From: Halicephalobus mephisto
Taxonomy: Eukaryota > Nematoda > Chromadorea > Rhabditida > Panagrolaimidae
Assembly: GCA_009193035.1 (NCBI GenBank)
Contig: SWDT01000006.1
Span: forward strand, 248,001-312,000
Length of the DNA stretch: 64,000 bases
Direction of reading: 5' to 3'
Shown here piece after piece: positions 1 to 12,532 of the stretch (positions are counted from its first letter, which is position 1; each line of letters starts with the position of its first letter). Made by a program: the position numbers and the translations under genes. Below the pieces are notes generated by a model. That model ran no database searches. It was not told where the DNA came from and saw only the letters and a program-made list of their open reading frames with translations.

Positions 1-25
1 TAATAGTAAGTTGAAGAAATTGACG

Positions 26-1084
26 ATGGGAGAGAAGATGGAAAGTAATAAGCCTATTCAACAACCTACTATTGCCGCAGTTCCTAACGAAGTTGTTTCG
101 ACTAGTTCTAAACCTGATAAAACAGATCCTAAGAAGTTTATGACGGAGGTAACAGAAGATAACTGGAAGAAACAGAAAGAAGAAACTGCTAGTGGACGTG
201 TCGTCGGAAAGCGTCGAGCCGCATTGTTGCTGAAAGCAAAAACACAATACAACGAAGGGATGTTGAAGCTCTGTAGACGCAGAATCTCGAAAGCTAATAA
301 GCGTCTCTGTAGGGTGAGTGAGCCAACTTTTAGGAAGAAGGATGAAACCATTTTCGAGAGAATCTGGCGTGAAGAAGAAGAGGAAGTAAAGAAGTTGCTG
401 GAAGAATATGTACTGAAAGTTGAAGCGGCATTAGAAGCAGAAGTTGAGAAATTGCCCATTGAAGAGTGTATAGAGAACGAGGAACCGACCGATTACTTTG
501 CCTCCAATGGTTCTCCTCTGATCGATGTTGTGACTGTTGATGATGAGTCTGAAATACAGGCAAGTTTATCCAATAGTTATCTAGTTTATGGTGGGGCTTT
601 CATAACTTCTCCTATACAGATGGATCACATTTCTAAGAGCAATGTTGAAGTTCCACTAATACAATCATCTCTCATGTATCCCCAACCCTTCTCGCAAACG
701 GTGAATGTGGCAATTCCTTATAATTACCATTATGGTCCGGAACCAGTTTTTGCGTACCCCGCCTGGTATTACGATGCTCGTCATATTTATGCTAATAACT
801 ATCAAATATATACCAATGGCTATCGGATGGAAGCTAACTACCTCGTTAACGACAATCAAACCGATGGTAACTATTCCGCTAGTAATAATCAGATGAATGG
901 CAACTATTCTACCAGTAATACTCAGATAGATGGCAACTATTCTGCCAATAAGGATCAAATAGATGGCAATTATCCCGCCACGGACAATCAGATAGATGGT
1001 AATTATCCTATCAATGACAATCAAGTGGATGTCAACAGTTCAGTACCTCCGAACGATTCACGAGATCATCGTAATTCATGTTGA
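26..1084 (+). CDS. Unrecognised protein with C-terminal 11-residue tandem repeats; 5' end possibly incomplete
   Basis: The reading frame is open from the window edge with no in-frame stop before it, so the first ATG at 26 (352 codons) is only a provisional start; an upstream exon outside the window is possible. I do not recognise a family. Residues about 40-140 are highly charged, with a basic patch (GKRRAALLLKAK, then CRRRISKANKRLCR) followed by an acidic, probably coiled-coil helix (REEEEEVKKLLEEY). The middle is rich in Tyr, Asn and Pro. The C-terminus holds about six copies of an 11-residue unit of the form NQIDGNYSAxN, encoded by a 33-bp tandem repeat at about 855-1050. No signal peptide or membrane segment is visible. 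It could be a nuclear or RNA-associated low-complexity protein, but that is a guess. Confidence 0.6.
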   Translation: MGEKMESNKPIQQPTIAAVPNEVVSTSSKPDKTDPKKFMTEVTEDNWKKQKEETASGRVVGKRRAALLLKAKTQYNEGMLKLCRRRISKANKRLCRVSEPTFRKKDETIFERIWREEEEEVKKLLEEYVLKVEAALEAEVEKLPIEECIENEEPTDYFASNGSPLIDVVTVDDESEIQASLSNSYLVYGGAFITSPIQMDHISKSNVEVPLIQSSLMYPQPFSQTVNVAIPYNYHYGPEPVFAYPAWYYDARHIYANNYQIYTNGYRMEANYLVNDNQTDGNYSASNNQMNGNYSTSNTQIDGNYSANKDQIDGNYPATDNQIDGNYPINDNQVDVNSSVPPNDSRDHRNSC

Positions 1085-1796
1085 TTTTTTTGAAAAAATT
1101 AAATAACTTCTGTTTTTGAATTGCGAAAGGTAAATGTTTATTGTAGTAACGGTGAGGATGGAAGTCCTGACTGCGGAGATACAAGGTCCAGGAACGAGCG
1201 GTGATTTACACCGCTTTAAGAAAAGATGAACCCCCTTGCTCAGCTTGTAAGTTTTGAATTGTTTGATCGCATTGATGGAATTGTTTCAGTGGTCAATTTT
1301 CTAAGATGCTCACCTAAAGAACAACATCGAGAAACTCGAAAGTAGTGCCATTTTCGCGAAATCTACTACTCTTTGGAACAATCTCATACTCCATGGTTGT
1401 GCTACATCTGGTTAGGATTGCTCCGAGAAGACTCCAAAACAGTTGATGAATTTGGATCTTTTCTGCCGTGATTACTGCAAGACCTTTCGATGCTCGGCTG
1501 ATGAAAGAGGATCTGCAATTAAGAAAACCGCGAAGAAGTTTACCAGACCGGATTGGAATGCCAGATGTTTTCGAATCTGTAGGTCCGTTTTTTGCTGACT
1601 AAACAATGATCTCGTCTTCTAGCTCCTCTGCGACCTGGATGCTTCCATTTATTATCTTGACAAGTTGAAAGAAACTTCCGCTAATGTAGATGCAAGGAGC
1701 GATAAGAGAACACACAACTGGGTCACGGCTGTCTGAAGTCAGATGATACAGTCAAATAAGTTTTACTTAAGAACATGGAAAACTATAAACCGTAAA
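1085..1796 (+). other. Stretch with two intron-like segments but no resolved gene
   Basis: Two segments have the size and ends of introns in this genome: 1247-1289 (GTAAGT...TTTCAG, 43 bp) and 1579-1622 (GTAGGT...TTCTAG, 44 bp), both on the plus strand. A coding-like stretch after the second (1623-1736) reads LLCDLDASIYYLDKLKETSA and ends at a stop at 1734. Coding-like text also lies before the first intron. I could not join these into one frame without stops, and the opposite strand also has open frames. It may be a decayed gene, a non-coding spliced transcript or a small gene with exons I have missed. Confidence 0.3.
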
Positions 1797-4700
1797 TCAG
1801 AAAATATCCATCGGAGCAAAGATCGTAGACAAGTCAACTTTGCTATACGTATTCTGAGAAATTGCTTCCTTGACTCTTTGGGTCCAGATCTCACCATACT
1901 TAAGGAGAAGTGGGAACTTAGGATCGCTTTCAATAGTTTCTAAAAGTTGTGGATTAGCTTAGTTGTGTAGGCACTATCACTTACTCTTTTGCTGAGGAGT
2001 TGCTTCCTTACTCAGGAAATCCTTCAAGTTGACGATCTTGAGCCAGAACTTCTGTTGAATATAGAGCTTCCTCGCCGTATATTCTTTCTTTAAGAATCCA
2101 ATTTCACACTTGGGACAAACAAGCCCGAAATTGTTCCTCATCAACGGTTTAAAGGACTGAGTGTAATTACACATGTCATCATCACATTTGTAGAGACCCT
2201 TTTGGAATCTTTGACAAGCCGTCTTGATCGCCTCAATTAGTTGTAATTCCACTGATAATGCTGCGTTAATAAGATTATAGTGACATTCCGGACATTCAGC
2301 AAGCGAGAGTTTTCCCTCCTCATCGACGATCGATCTGACAATCCTAGCCTTTCCACATTCAGGACACTCGAATGCGAATCCATCACAAGCTGTGAATTCG
2401 GCTTCTAATCCAGGATCAGTGTTTTCGTCATTGAACCCGTCATCAGCTTGATCTCTTAGTTTCTTTCTGTACCCTGTAGGATCCAACCCAAGAGCTTCGG
2501 CAATCTGACAAGCATCCATTTCCTCAATGGGCTCACACAATCTTGACACCACAGGATGGATCTGATGAGCCAAGTAATAGTGGCTGTCTAAAGTAATTTT
2601 GAGATTAATTCAACAACGCAACTCCTTACCAATTTTGAGATCTTTGTTTTCTTGAAGTTCGATCCTTGCATAAGCTCTCTGAGTAGCAGGTTGTCCACTC
2701 CCATCATCACAGATGATGTATTTGACAATATCATTCTGCCTCAACTTGTTGTTTCTCGTCTGATTCCATCGTAAAGCAACCAAAACATGGGGTTGAGATT
2801 TAGCATCCTTGTAATCCTCCGGCTTGTGGGTCAACTTCTTCAGAATCTCAAACTTTTCAAGTCCAATCTTCATTCCCTCAATATCCTCCCTGATCTGTTT
2901 CAATGTTTCTCGGATTTTCTCCACCATTTCGTCTCTTTGACTCGACGAAAGAATAATATTCACAACATGTTCTCCTACTTCCTTAGCTAAAATAGCCCAA
3001 TCACGTCTGACAATATCCAGTCCTTTCATCTCCTTCGTGAATCTATTCTCATTAGTCAAGTCAATCGACAATCCTGCGTACTTCTTCTTCTTCAACAACA
3101 ATAACCTCTTGTAAACTCCATCAATATCCATAGCCAGGCATTTGTAGTTCTTGTTGATCATCCATTTGGTCTTGTTTCCGATTTCCTTAGCTGCAGCCAA
3201 GTCCACAGAATTCGTATTCACCATAATCGAATCAGTGTCTCCGTAAATGACCATATATCCACTAGTCTCGACTAAATTCTTCGTAGACTCCAGAATCTGT
3301 CGTCCTTTAAATGTAATCATCGCTGCCAACGTCTTAGCGCAGAACCTGGATCCTTCAAATCCCAAGCATCCATACATTGAGTTAGCCGTCAACTTTAATC
3401 CAAGTTGTCGAATATCATATTGTTTGTATCTCTCTGATTTCTTATCAGAGCACTTTTTCATTTCATTCTTGACCTCTCTTCTGCTCATAACGAGTTTTGA
3501 AATTTCTCTTGGTAAAATTCCTGGTGAACAAGAGGAATCCGGCATTGGTGGCAAGTCACTCTCATTCTAAAGATTTCTATCAAAAAAACGAAAAACAAAT
3601 TCAACTTACAGCTTGTTCTCTTTGTTGCAACTTAACAGTCGTAAAACAAATGTTGAATTCTTGAATAATACTCGGGTAAAGACTGTTGAAATCTAACAAA
3701 ACAACGAACGTCTCATAGAGTCCCTTCTTCGGTTCCAAGACCAAACCACCGGTATACTGAGCCTTCTTCGAACTTTGTTGTTGAACTTCTCCACCTTCAT
3801 CGGGTTCCTTCTTTACTTCACCTTTGCCTTTATTGAACTTCGGAGGAAGCTTGTCCGGAGCAACATAACCATCTTTGAAAAAGGCATGAAGAAGCAAGTA
3901 CTCGTTTCTCTCAGCTCTGCCTCCCATCAAAGTTCTCGACAATATTCCACCAACAATTTGAGTGATCTGGAGGAACAACGGCATCGCATTCAACTGAGCT
4001 GCAACCTGAACTGAAGCCTGAGCTTGAGAAAACGACCATCTAATCAATTTGACCAATTCGACCATGTTACTGAAGCTGTCGCTGAAACTCTTTCACCATC
4101 ATTCTTGAACGAGAAACACTAAAACTTACACAGTCCTTGGTGGTTCTTCTTCGATAAATCCCCTTCTCATATCTATCGGCAATACTTGATTAACTAATTC
4201 ATCAAGGTCGTAACTTTGACAATGAACCAACTCCATTGCAGCAGTTTTGGAGTCTAACAACAGTCTTCCAGCAGTCAACGACCATCTAAACTGCTTATTC
4301 GAAGGCATCTGTTTCAGTTGACCCGATCTCTTCAGTCTTCCTAAAGCACTCCATTTGTCAGCAGTCAAATTCTTCTCTTCCATCCTGTCTCTCAAAATCT
4401 GCAATTGAGCAGCTAAATCATGTCCAATAATCACATCTGGATCAAAATTCTTCAACTCAATCAGCAATCTGTTCAGTAAGGCATTTTCATTCGGGAGTTT
4501 CTCAATCTTGCCAATATTAAGTTTCCCAATTTCTTGTTGGAACTGAAATGGAATCGTGCCTCCGGAGGGAGCGGTAACGAAGCAAATCTCCTTTTCCCAT
4601 CTCAATGGAGTTTGTCTATTCAGCTGGTAATTCTTGAACCTCTTCAATGAAGCAAGAACAATCTCCGGCTTGTTTGTCTTCTTGTTGATTACAGGAACAA

Positions 4701-6289
4701 TGTTCAAAGCCACCATTCTGCAGATTGGGAGCAATTCGTTCTGAGTATCTGGGATGATATTCACACAATTCAGCAATGGCTTCTGAGGAGACAAAACCGC
4801 CTTGAATTCCTTTTGAGAATAAGAAACCTTCTGTCCAAATTGTACTTCCTCCACTCCGGAAATCTCCAGCCAACACGGTCCTTTGATGTCTCTTTCAATC
4901 AGCAACCTCTCCAAAGCAGTTACTGTAGCATTGCCAACCCGATTGAATGACTGTCCTCCTTGTAATCCCGCCGGAAAAGCAGGCAAGTTAGCATCATAAA
5001 AAACTTCTAGACAATCAGCGTGATCTGGGGTCTCTCCATCCATGTAGGCAAATTTCCTCTTGACAGGTCGTGCCATGAACAACTTGACCCCGTACTTAGT
5101 CGTCAGTAGGTCCTTTACTTCTTCATAGAGCTCCAAACTGGAAGCCTCTTCTCTTTTAATAAAGAACAACCGTCGCTGAATTCCTTCAAGAACGACACAA
5201 CAACTTTCGTACTCAGACAGTCCTGTTTTGATGAATCCAAATAAATAAATTTTACTTGGATGTTTTGCCTCTTCAAAGGCATCGAACCAAAAGAACCTAA
5301 GAGCTTTCGTTCCATCCTCTTTGGTGACAATGTAATCAGTGAATTGAGTTGAAGTCCGAGGAGGCTCAAGCTCTTCTTCTTCCACAATTTCAGCGATTTG
5401 AATATTCGAGAAATCTTCTAATTGACTAGCAGACTCTTTCGCTTCTTCGATTTCTTCGGCTTTAAGTGATTCTGTTACCTCAGTCTTAACAGGTTTCGTA
5501 GTTTCTTCCGCAGGCATCGGAACAGGACTTGGTTCTTTTTTCACAGGAGACGGGAATTCCACATCGTCAAAATCTATGCAATCATCTTCGACATTGTCAG
5601 CTTTAAATTCCTTTCCAGATACTTTCGTCATTGGAGATGCTTCCTTCTTCCTAAGTTTTACAGGTTTAGGCGACAGGAACGATGGAGACGGATTTCTCTT
5701 GAACTTGTTCTTCGATTGGAAAGGTGCTTCAGCAAAAACATCTTTTTCTTCACCTAACAGATCTTCAGGGTTAGCAGAATCAACAAGCTTCAACATATCA
5801 GCAAGGTCTTCATCGGGTTCATCAGCGGAAACCTCTTGCTTCGGCGTCGGCTTCGTGATGACTTTCGCAAAATAATTCTGAATCCCTGTCTTGGGTTTCT
5901 TCTTCTTTTCTTTTTTCTTGCCTTTTTCACCGTACTCTTCTTCATCATCAAAAATATCGTGGCCAGTTTCTGCGTAGCCTCCACCATCTGAAAAAGAACT
6001 TATATAAAAACACTAGGTGAGAAATTCACCATCATCTTCAACAAAATCGTCGTCTCCGTACCGTTGTCTGTACTCCTCTTCATCGATCTCATCGTAGACA
6101 GGTTCAATCAGATCTTCTACCTGGAATTTTTATATGAAAGCAGATAAAAAAGAGAAAACTCACATTTTGTCGGTGGACTTTTCCTTCCTTCCTGCACTGC
6201 TTCAAAGTTTCCAAGATTTCTAGTTGAGCCTTCTTCTTTCCGCGTGTTCTAGAGCTTCTCCTAGTTGGTGCTGATTCCTCATCAGACAT
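1797..6289 (-). CDS. POLA1: DNA polymerase alpha catalytic subunit
   Basis: This is the polymerase of the Pol alpha-primase complex, which extends RNA primers at replication origins and on Okazaki fragments. Seven exons read on the minus strand (6289-6164, 6120-6030, 5987-4130, 4069-3610, 3566-2630, 2587-1985, 1939-1797) join in frame to 1405 residues, close to the usual 1460. The start gives MSDEESAPTRRSSRTRGKKK, matching the acidic and basic N-terminus of the family. Motif A is LDFNSLYPSIIQEFN, motif B is KLTANSMYGCLGFEG and motif C is YGDTDSIMV, so the active site is intact. The C-terminal zinc-binding part follows DSHYYLAHQIHP and holds CPEC pairs and CPKC. The last small exon supplies TYSKVDLSTIF, corresponding to the conserved family C-terminus. 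It shares a 254-bp divergent promoter with the zinc-finger gene at 6544. Confidence 0.96.
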
Positions 6290-6543
6290 AGTTAACGTAG
6301 AAGACCTGAAAAAGACGAAAAGCTGTGAAATCAAGTTGGCGCGAAAGTGAGTCGAATGAATTTGAACTTGGTCGTAAGCGGGAAACGGTGTCTCGCAGCG
6401 AAAACACAGCTTGTCGCGGCAGACTATCAAAGGCCGGTTTTCGCTTTATTCAAACTTCTTTATCGTCCCTTTGCTCTCCGAATTTGTTAAGAACACGTTG
6501 AAAGTAGAAGCACATTGTTTATCCGTGTCGTGAGGGAGATCCA
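6290..6543. promoter_or_regulatory. Divergent promoter of POLA1 and the CCCH gene, with an E2F-like site
   Basis: Only 254 bp separate the two start codons, so both promoters must lie here or overlap. At 6336-6346 the sequence TTGGCGCGAAA fits the E2F consensus TTTSSCGC in core and flanks. E2F control of DNA polymerase alpha is well known in animals; its use here is an inference. Confidence 0.5.
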
Positions 6544-8032
6544 ATGGCAGAAACGAGTGAAATAGCACTGGGTACCGATCAGAATCGATCGAAAATGGAA
6601 TGCACCAAGGAACATGTGTCCGTTCCAGAAGATGGCGAGATATTTGATGAACAAGACGAGGAAAAGGCTGAGGAGACTCCTCTAGACCCCAGTGATTTTG
6701 ACGACAAAGTTGAAGATGACTTGGTTTTGGAAGAGCCTAAAGAAGAACCTCAATACCAGGCTCCCCTCGGATGGTATGTTTCGTGTTTTCATATATGAAT
6801 CTCCGTTGCGAATGGATGAACAACGTCCATAGAGGGGTCTTTCAAAGGGGTAGATGTTGTTTTGGTTACTTTTCCCGTTGCAGGAGACGCCGAGCTTGCT
6901 GCAAGTGTTTTTCCGTCGAGGATTCTGTCAAAACGGAGTTAGCTGCGCCTACAGTCACAACGCGGCCGATTCCCGTCGTGTGCCTGCCCTGTGTAGGTTC
7001 TACGCCGATGGATTCTGCAAATCTGGAGCCGAATGCAACATGCTTCACGGGGAATTTCCCTGCAAGAATTTCCACAAAGGGTTGTGCAAGGATCGTTATT
7101 GCAGGTTCTCCCACGAACCTCTGAATGAATTTACCCAGCCAATCTATGATGAAATGCTCGAAGAAGAAGCCCTGATTGCCAATATTTCCATCTCTCTAGA
7201 GCCGAAGAAGAGGAAAGTACTGCTGCCGACGCCCCAGTGTGTCGTTCCCCTGAAACCCGTTCAAAACGTGAAGGCTCCTGCACCCCAGATTGTTGGCGAA
7301 GAAGGGGGTTTGTTTTCTGGTATGTTGGAGGAAATGTCGAAAACCACTCCAGACACCTTTCCTCGAGACGAGAACTGGAGAATCTGCGCAACTGCCTTCC
7401 AGAACGTGGTTTACAGGTTGATCCCCGTCGACCAGCCCCCTTTGGAATTTGACCGAGAGTTCCTAGCCAAGTTGAAGACAGACAAGTTTGCGGCTGATCC
7501 TAGGGTTGAATTGATGTTGAAGAAAGCTGAAGAAAAACCCGAAAAAGAACCTGTACCTTCGCCTCTTGTGGTCAAGTGCGCTTCCGTGCAGGACCCGAGA
7601 TTACCTCCGGTGTATTCCTTGTCTTCTGACTTGACTATTCACGATGCAGTCCCGATGGCGAAATCAGAACCAATGGAGAACCCGTTCACAGGGGAAAGTC
7701 CTTTTGTGAGTCGGGCAATGAGAATGAACGTTGCGGACGTGTCTTCGATGCCGATCAAAACGAATCTCCCTCCGAGATTTGCCAGCAGCTGGACAGACTG
7801 GAGAGAACCACCCAGCCATCGACATCAACGAGGCAACTACAGAAGCCGTCGAGAAGACCACCAGCGTGAGGAACGTGGGAATCATGGACCGTACCAGGTC
7901 AACAGAAGCAGAGGAATGGAACGCGTTGCTTACCCCAGAAATCCAGAACGACAGTGTTACGAACGGAATCGAGGCAGACGGTCATCCGACAGACGCTCCC
8001 TTCCACGTGATTACCGTAATTGTAACGTGTAA
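6544..8032 (+). CDS. CCCH zinc-finger protein of the ZC3H4/6/8 (suppressor of sable) family
   Basis: Two exons (6544-6777 and 6884-8032) give about 460 residues. An acidic N-terminus (EDGEIFDEQDEEKAEE) precedes a cluster of CCCH fingers. The second finger, CRFYADGFCKSGAECNMLH, is C-x7-C-x5-C-x3-H, and the third, CKNFHKGLCKDRYCRFSH, is C-x7-C-x4-C-x3-H, with the family's linking text GEFPC between them. The first finger (FCQNGVSCAYSH) keeps its last three ligands, but glutamine stands where the first cysteine should be. The C-terminus is Arg, Ser and Pro rich. Family members bind nascent RNA and restrain unproductive transcription in the nucleus. The donor used (GTTTCG at 6778) is weak; it was chosen because GTATGT at 6774 puts the fingers out of frame. 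Confidence 0.85.
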
Positions 8033-10538
8033 GTCAGTTAGATTGTTGGTTATTTGAAATCACTGATTTTTTATTTCGCGTTTATTTAACTTTTTTGAGC
8101 TTATAGAAATCCTTTCATGATTTTGATATAATTTCTTTTATTAGAGAATACTCAAAAGGATGAAGATTAAAACTCCGATCCAAATTCCAAAATGGTTATT
8201 TCAAAAAGTTCAATTCATCCATTAGCTTCTTTCATGATCAAAACAGTTTTTTCATGGAAACAACTCGGAAAAATCAAATGTCAAATTTCTTTGTTCGTCC
8301 TCTAAGTTGTGTCGAAATCTCCAAACTTTGTCTATCAGAGACTTGAATTTATTTCTTATTTTTTGGGAGAAATAACAGTAAATCTGTCATCGGACTAGAT
8401 CAAAACGAAACTTTGAGAAGGTTAATGACAGAGACGAGTGCCATGAAAGAAAATAAAAATAAACAGTGTTGGATTGTTGTTTTTTGGAGTTGTTCCATGA
8501 CCGAGCGTTCTTGACCGTTTTACCTTTCTGGTTCTCTTTGAACTTCCCGACAAAGTTGTCCTGGGTTTTTTGCTTTTTTATGGAACCTAACTGACAGTTT
8601 TTATGATTACTGTATGGGAAACGATTTACCGCAATTGGATTGACAAATTTATTTTTAAATTTGTTTTGAAACAGAAAATTTAAACTTCTATATTGCTGAG
8701 ATTTTATTTTTTTAAATAAAAATATTTTTTTCTACTGTCTACAGTGTTCTCAATTTCGTCACGAAAAAAACAATATGACTGACACTGTTATCTCTTAGTT
8801 CAATTTACCAAATTTCCCAATTCATTGTTTCATTTTCACGCGCTTGTATCTGTTTTGGTCAATTCTCTTTGAAAGCTTCGAGTGCCCGAGATTTGTTCTC
8901 CTTAAAGATCGGATTTCTCAACTCCCGACAGATTTGCGAAACTTGTCACTCCGACTTTAACTACTTTGGTTTTTTCTCTTTACAGTATTTTCTTCGTGGT
9001 ATTTGTCGCGATAATTCAGTTGTTTGGATGGGGATTTTGATTAAGATGTAGGTTGATTTTTTACGAACTTCAGAAGTAATGATAGTATGGCTTTCATTCA
9101 TAGGGTAGTCCTGAATACACCGTAAGAATGACAAAATCGATACAATTGTTGGACTAAATAGAAAATCACACTGGTGTAATAAAGGAAACGAGTGTTATAA
9201 AACTATCTCGGTGCGAATTTTTGGGGGTTTTTAGAATCAAGTAGTCTATGTAACGGTTTTAATTTTACGGTAGTGCTTTCGTAATCAATGTTTTGGAACT
9301 ATGACCTAGTTGAGTAGATCTAGAAGCTTCTGGATTAGAGTCACATGAAGTACAAAACCTATCTATAATTTAAGACGATATTTACGTGTAAAACATTTAT
9401 AAACATTCAAAAAACCAACTGATATCCAAAAACCTCATTGAAAAAAAAATTATTTTTCTTATGTCTAAAAATAACACTTCTTAAAACCCCCCTTCAAGTA
9501 CTGTAACACGACAATGTTCAACTAAATTACTGTAATTCCGTCATTAATGACAGCTTTCCCCTCCGGATTACCGTATTCCAAACTTGAGGCTTAATCAAAT
9601 TTCCCGTCTTGTTTTAGAAATTTAAAATTTAAAAGAACCCTGAAATGGATTTCCTCCGAAACCCGACCATGTCCTTTTTTGGTTGATGGCCATTTTTTAA
9701 ATCTCGTTGTTTTTTCCTTGTGGATTGACATTGCGCATCTTTTGGAAAAACGGCTGTCATGGACAAAGACAAAGCGATTCTGGCCAGAAGGCAATTCCAC
9801 TTTCGACTGTTAGTGGCTTTCAAATGTCGGTTTGAATCTTTAATCCGTCGGGAAATTTAATGGGACAGACTTTCACATCAGTAAAAAGTAGAAAAGTTGG
9901 GGTACGGTACGTAGGGCGAAGAACGTTTGGAAAAGTAAATAATTTGACAAAAGTCATGGAAATTGTAAAACTGCTCAAAAATAAATAAATAGTTTTGAAA
10001 CAAATAAATTTAATAATTTTCTAAATTTAATGTTTGAATTTCGCTTAATTTTGGAAATATTAAAAATTTTATTTTTGAATAACTTTGCAAATGTAGGATT
10101 TAATTTTTTAATTTTACATATTTCTTAAGAAAAATTTGACGTTTTGAAGATCATGCAACTTTTCTTGCTTGAAAAACCTAAGCCAAAAAGATCTTTTTTG
10201 ACACCTAAGGCGATGGGGACTTGACCGATAACGTGGGAAATTTTAAAATTGCATTTTTTACGTCGGTTTCCTCTTCCGGAGAATCTTGGGAATTTTCCGT
10301 CTGGTGTAGTTGGATACACGATACTGTTGACTTTCCAAAAATGTATTTCAAAACTTGGAATATGACGAAATAGTACGGAAAACTAATTTTTAAAAAACAT
10401 AAAAACTAAAAAATTTCAAAATTTCAAATTTTGATAATTTGTTGTTTTAGTAAATATTTCCTTGAATAATGACTAAACTAGACGATTTTTGTAATTCTTA
10501 AACACTGTTCGATTTATTTCTTCCAATCGAGATCTCTA

Positions 10539-10650
10539 GGATAGTGCCGATTAATCATAAAAATTAATCACTATCCTGGCAATTTCTGTTGGAAAACAAA
10601 TTGGATAGTGACTGAAGAAACTGATTAATTGTTTTTTCAGTCACTGTTTC
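10539..10650. repeat. Hairpin array 1 (GGATAGTG family)
   Basis: Two hairpins: GGATAGTGCC...ATCACTATCC and GGATAGTGACT...AGTCACTGT, joined by a linker of about 25 bp that includes TTTCTGTTGGAAAA. This is the leftmost cluster seen. Confidence 0.8.
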
Positions 10651-12532
10651 GGAAAGTAACTAGTTTATTTTTCGTCTTTCGTAATCACTGAAGGTTCTGG
10701 AAACTTCAGTTAAACTACCGTAATCCTCCCTCGTCTAATAGGAATGCCTAAAAACTTCCGATGAAGAAACTGTTGCTGTTTTTGACTCTCATGTTTCTTT
10801 TTTCTTTTGTGGTCAGTCAAAACAATGAGAATGGAGAAAATTACCGCTAATGACACAACGAGTCAAATTCTTGACCGACATATTGTTGCGCCACGGAATA
10901 TTCTTCCGGTAACCGCAGATGTCAGATGTTATCTTTCCGGATAGTAAACATGTCAAAAGTTTCACATTTACGGCGCTTGATTGGAGGCATTTGGGGTTTG
11001 AGGAAGGTGTTGGATAAGGACACTAAGGTGTAACTCCCGTGAGAAATCCAAGTAGGGAAAGTAACTGGCTAAAATCATCCTCGATAAAAAACAATAAGGA
11101 TTACTGTAGTGTTGGAAAGTTTCGGAAAATGGGAATTTTTTTATATCGTTAGAACTTTCATGTCGAGACCCAAAAGTAGATTTTCGTCATTACTGAAGTT
11201 CCGTAGGCGTTTCCAGAATCTAGTGGAAAATTCGAAAAATTTTTGAATTTCCTAAACTTTTTGAGATTCCATCGAAGCTCTAAAGTCTTTTAAAATTTAT
11301 AAACAACTTTTAGAACTAGGACCTAAAACTTCGATTTTACGACTTTCTGAAAATTCTTGTTGAGACAATTCTGTAAATTTTTGTTTTTATTTTTATTTTT
11401 TACAATATTATTGATTTCTGAAAATCGACAAATTCCGAAAATTTTACGTCTGAATCAAAAGGAAATCCTCATTTTTCGGTGCTGCAAAATTGCTACAGGA
11501 ATCCGATTTCTCGAAGGCAGATACAGAGACCAAAAATCTCCGCCCCTGGATTTCCTCCTCGGAAATACGATTGATGCCATACCTCAGTACCTCTAATTTT
11601 CGTTTCGAAAGTACTTTTTCAATTCGCAATTTACAGTTTTCGAATCAATGTGTTTCGAAAACTAAAGATTCCTCTATCTATTAGGACAGTTGTGCACACA
11701 AAATGTGACTTTGAATTTATTTACAGTAAAGTTGAGTCCTTTTCTCGTTTGACAATTGACACCTGAGCCGGGGAGGAAGCAAGTTGATGGCTTTCATGAA
11801 AACTCTCTCAATTTACCCTCCGAAAAAGGCCAGGTGTGTCTGATACGGCAGACGATACTTTTGTTTTTACTTTTATTTGCTTTCCAAATATCCCAACTTT
11901 TTTCTTTTTGATACAGTATCCCAATGCCGACAAAGGTAAAACAATATTGACAGGGTCATCATGGACAAATTTCGGTCTCGAGTATCAGGGTTATTGTCCT
12001 GGAAGAGGCCAAATCGTCGTTATGTCCATCTGTTACGGGGAAATTATTCCTTAACTGGACAGATCTGGTTGTTCGACCTTGGTCCCGACACGCATAATGA
12101 TTCCACTTTACCATAATTCCCGATGAATTTTTTTCGATTATTTTTAGATTTAAAATTTTTCAAAATCAGAAATAAATTATTTTAAAATTAATAATCATTA
12201 TTTTTCAAGACCAAAGTTGAATAATCAGGTCTGTTCCTTTCAAGTTTTCTAAAAATTTTATAAATGTCGGTGATTAACTGGTATTCAAACTTTTGCTTAC
12301 AAAGGCTAATCACGGTTTGTCAGCAGAAAAGTAAGGTTCCATTTGAAAAGTTTTTTTGAATTGCTCCTTGGTCAACTAGATTTTTGCGAAAAATAATATG
12401 GAGAATTTGAGAAAACAAATTCGGAAACTAGGGCTTCTATAATGAGTGGAAGATTACCGTAATGTCGTAGATGGTCTATTTGGTCAAAACAGAAATTAGA
12501 ATAGTTTTTTTTTCAGAAAAAATCCCTCATTT

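Noticed and set aside
665..1024. 119-codon minus-strand frame rich in Ile
   Set aside because: It is the antisense of the 33-bp coding repeat in the first gene.
6771..7124. 117-codon frame with many cysteines at the CCCH gene
   Set aside because: It is the plus-one frame of the zinc-finger exon; the spaced C-C-C-H pattern exists only in the other frame.
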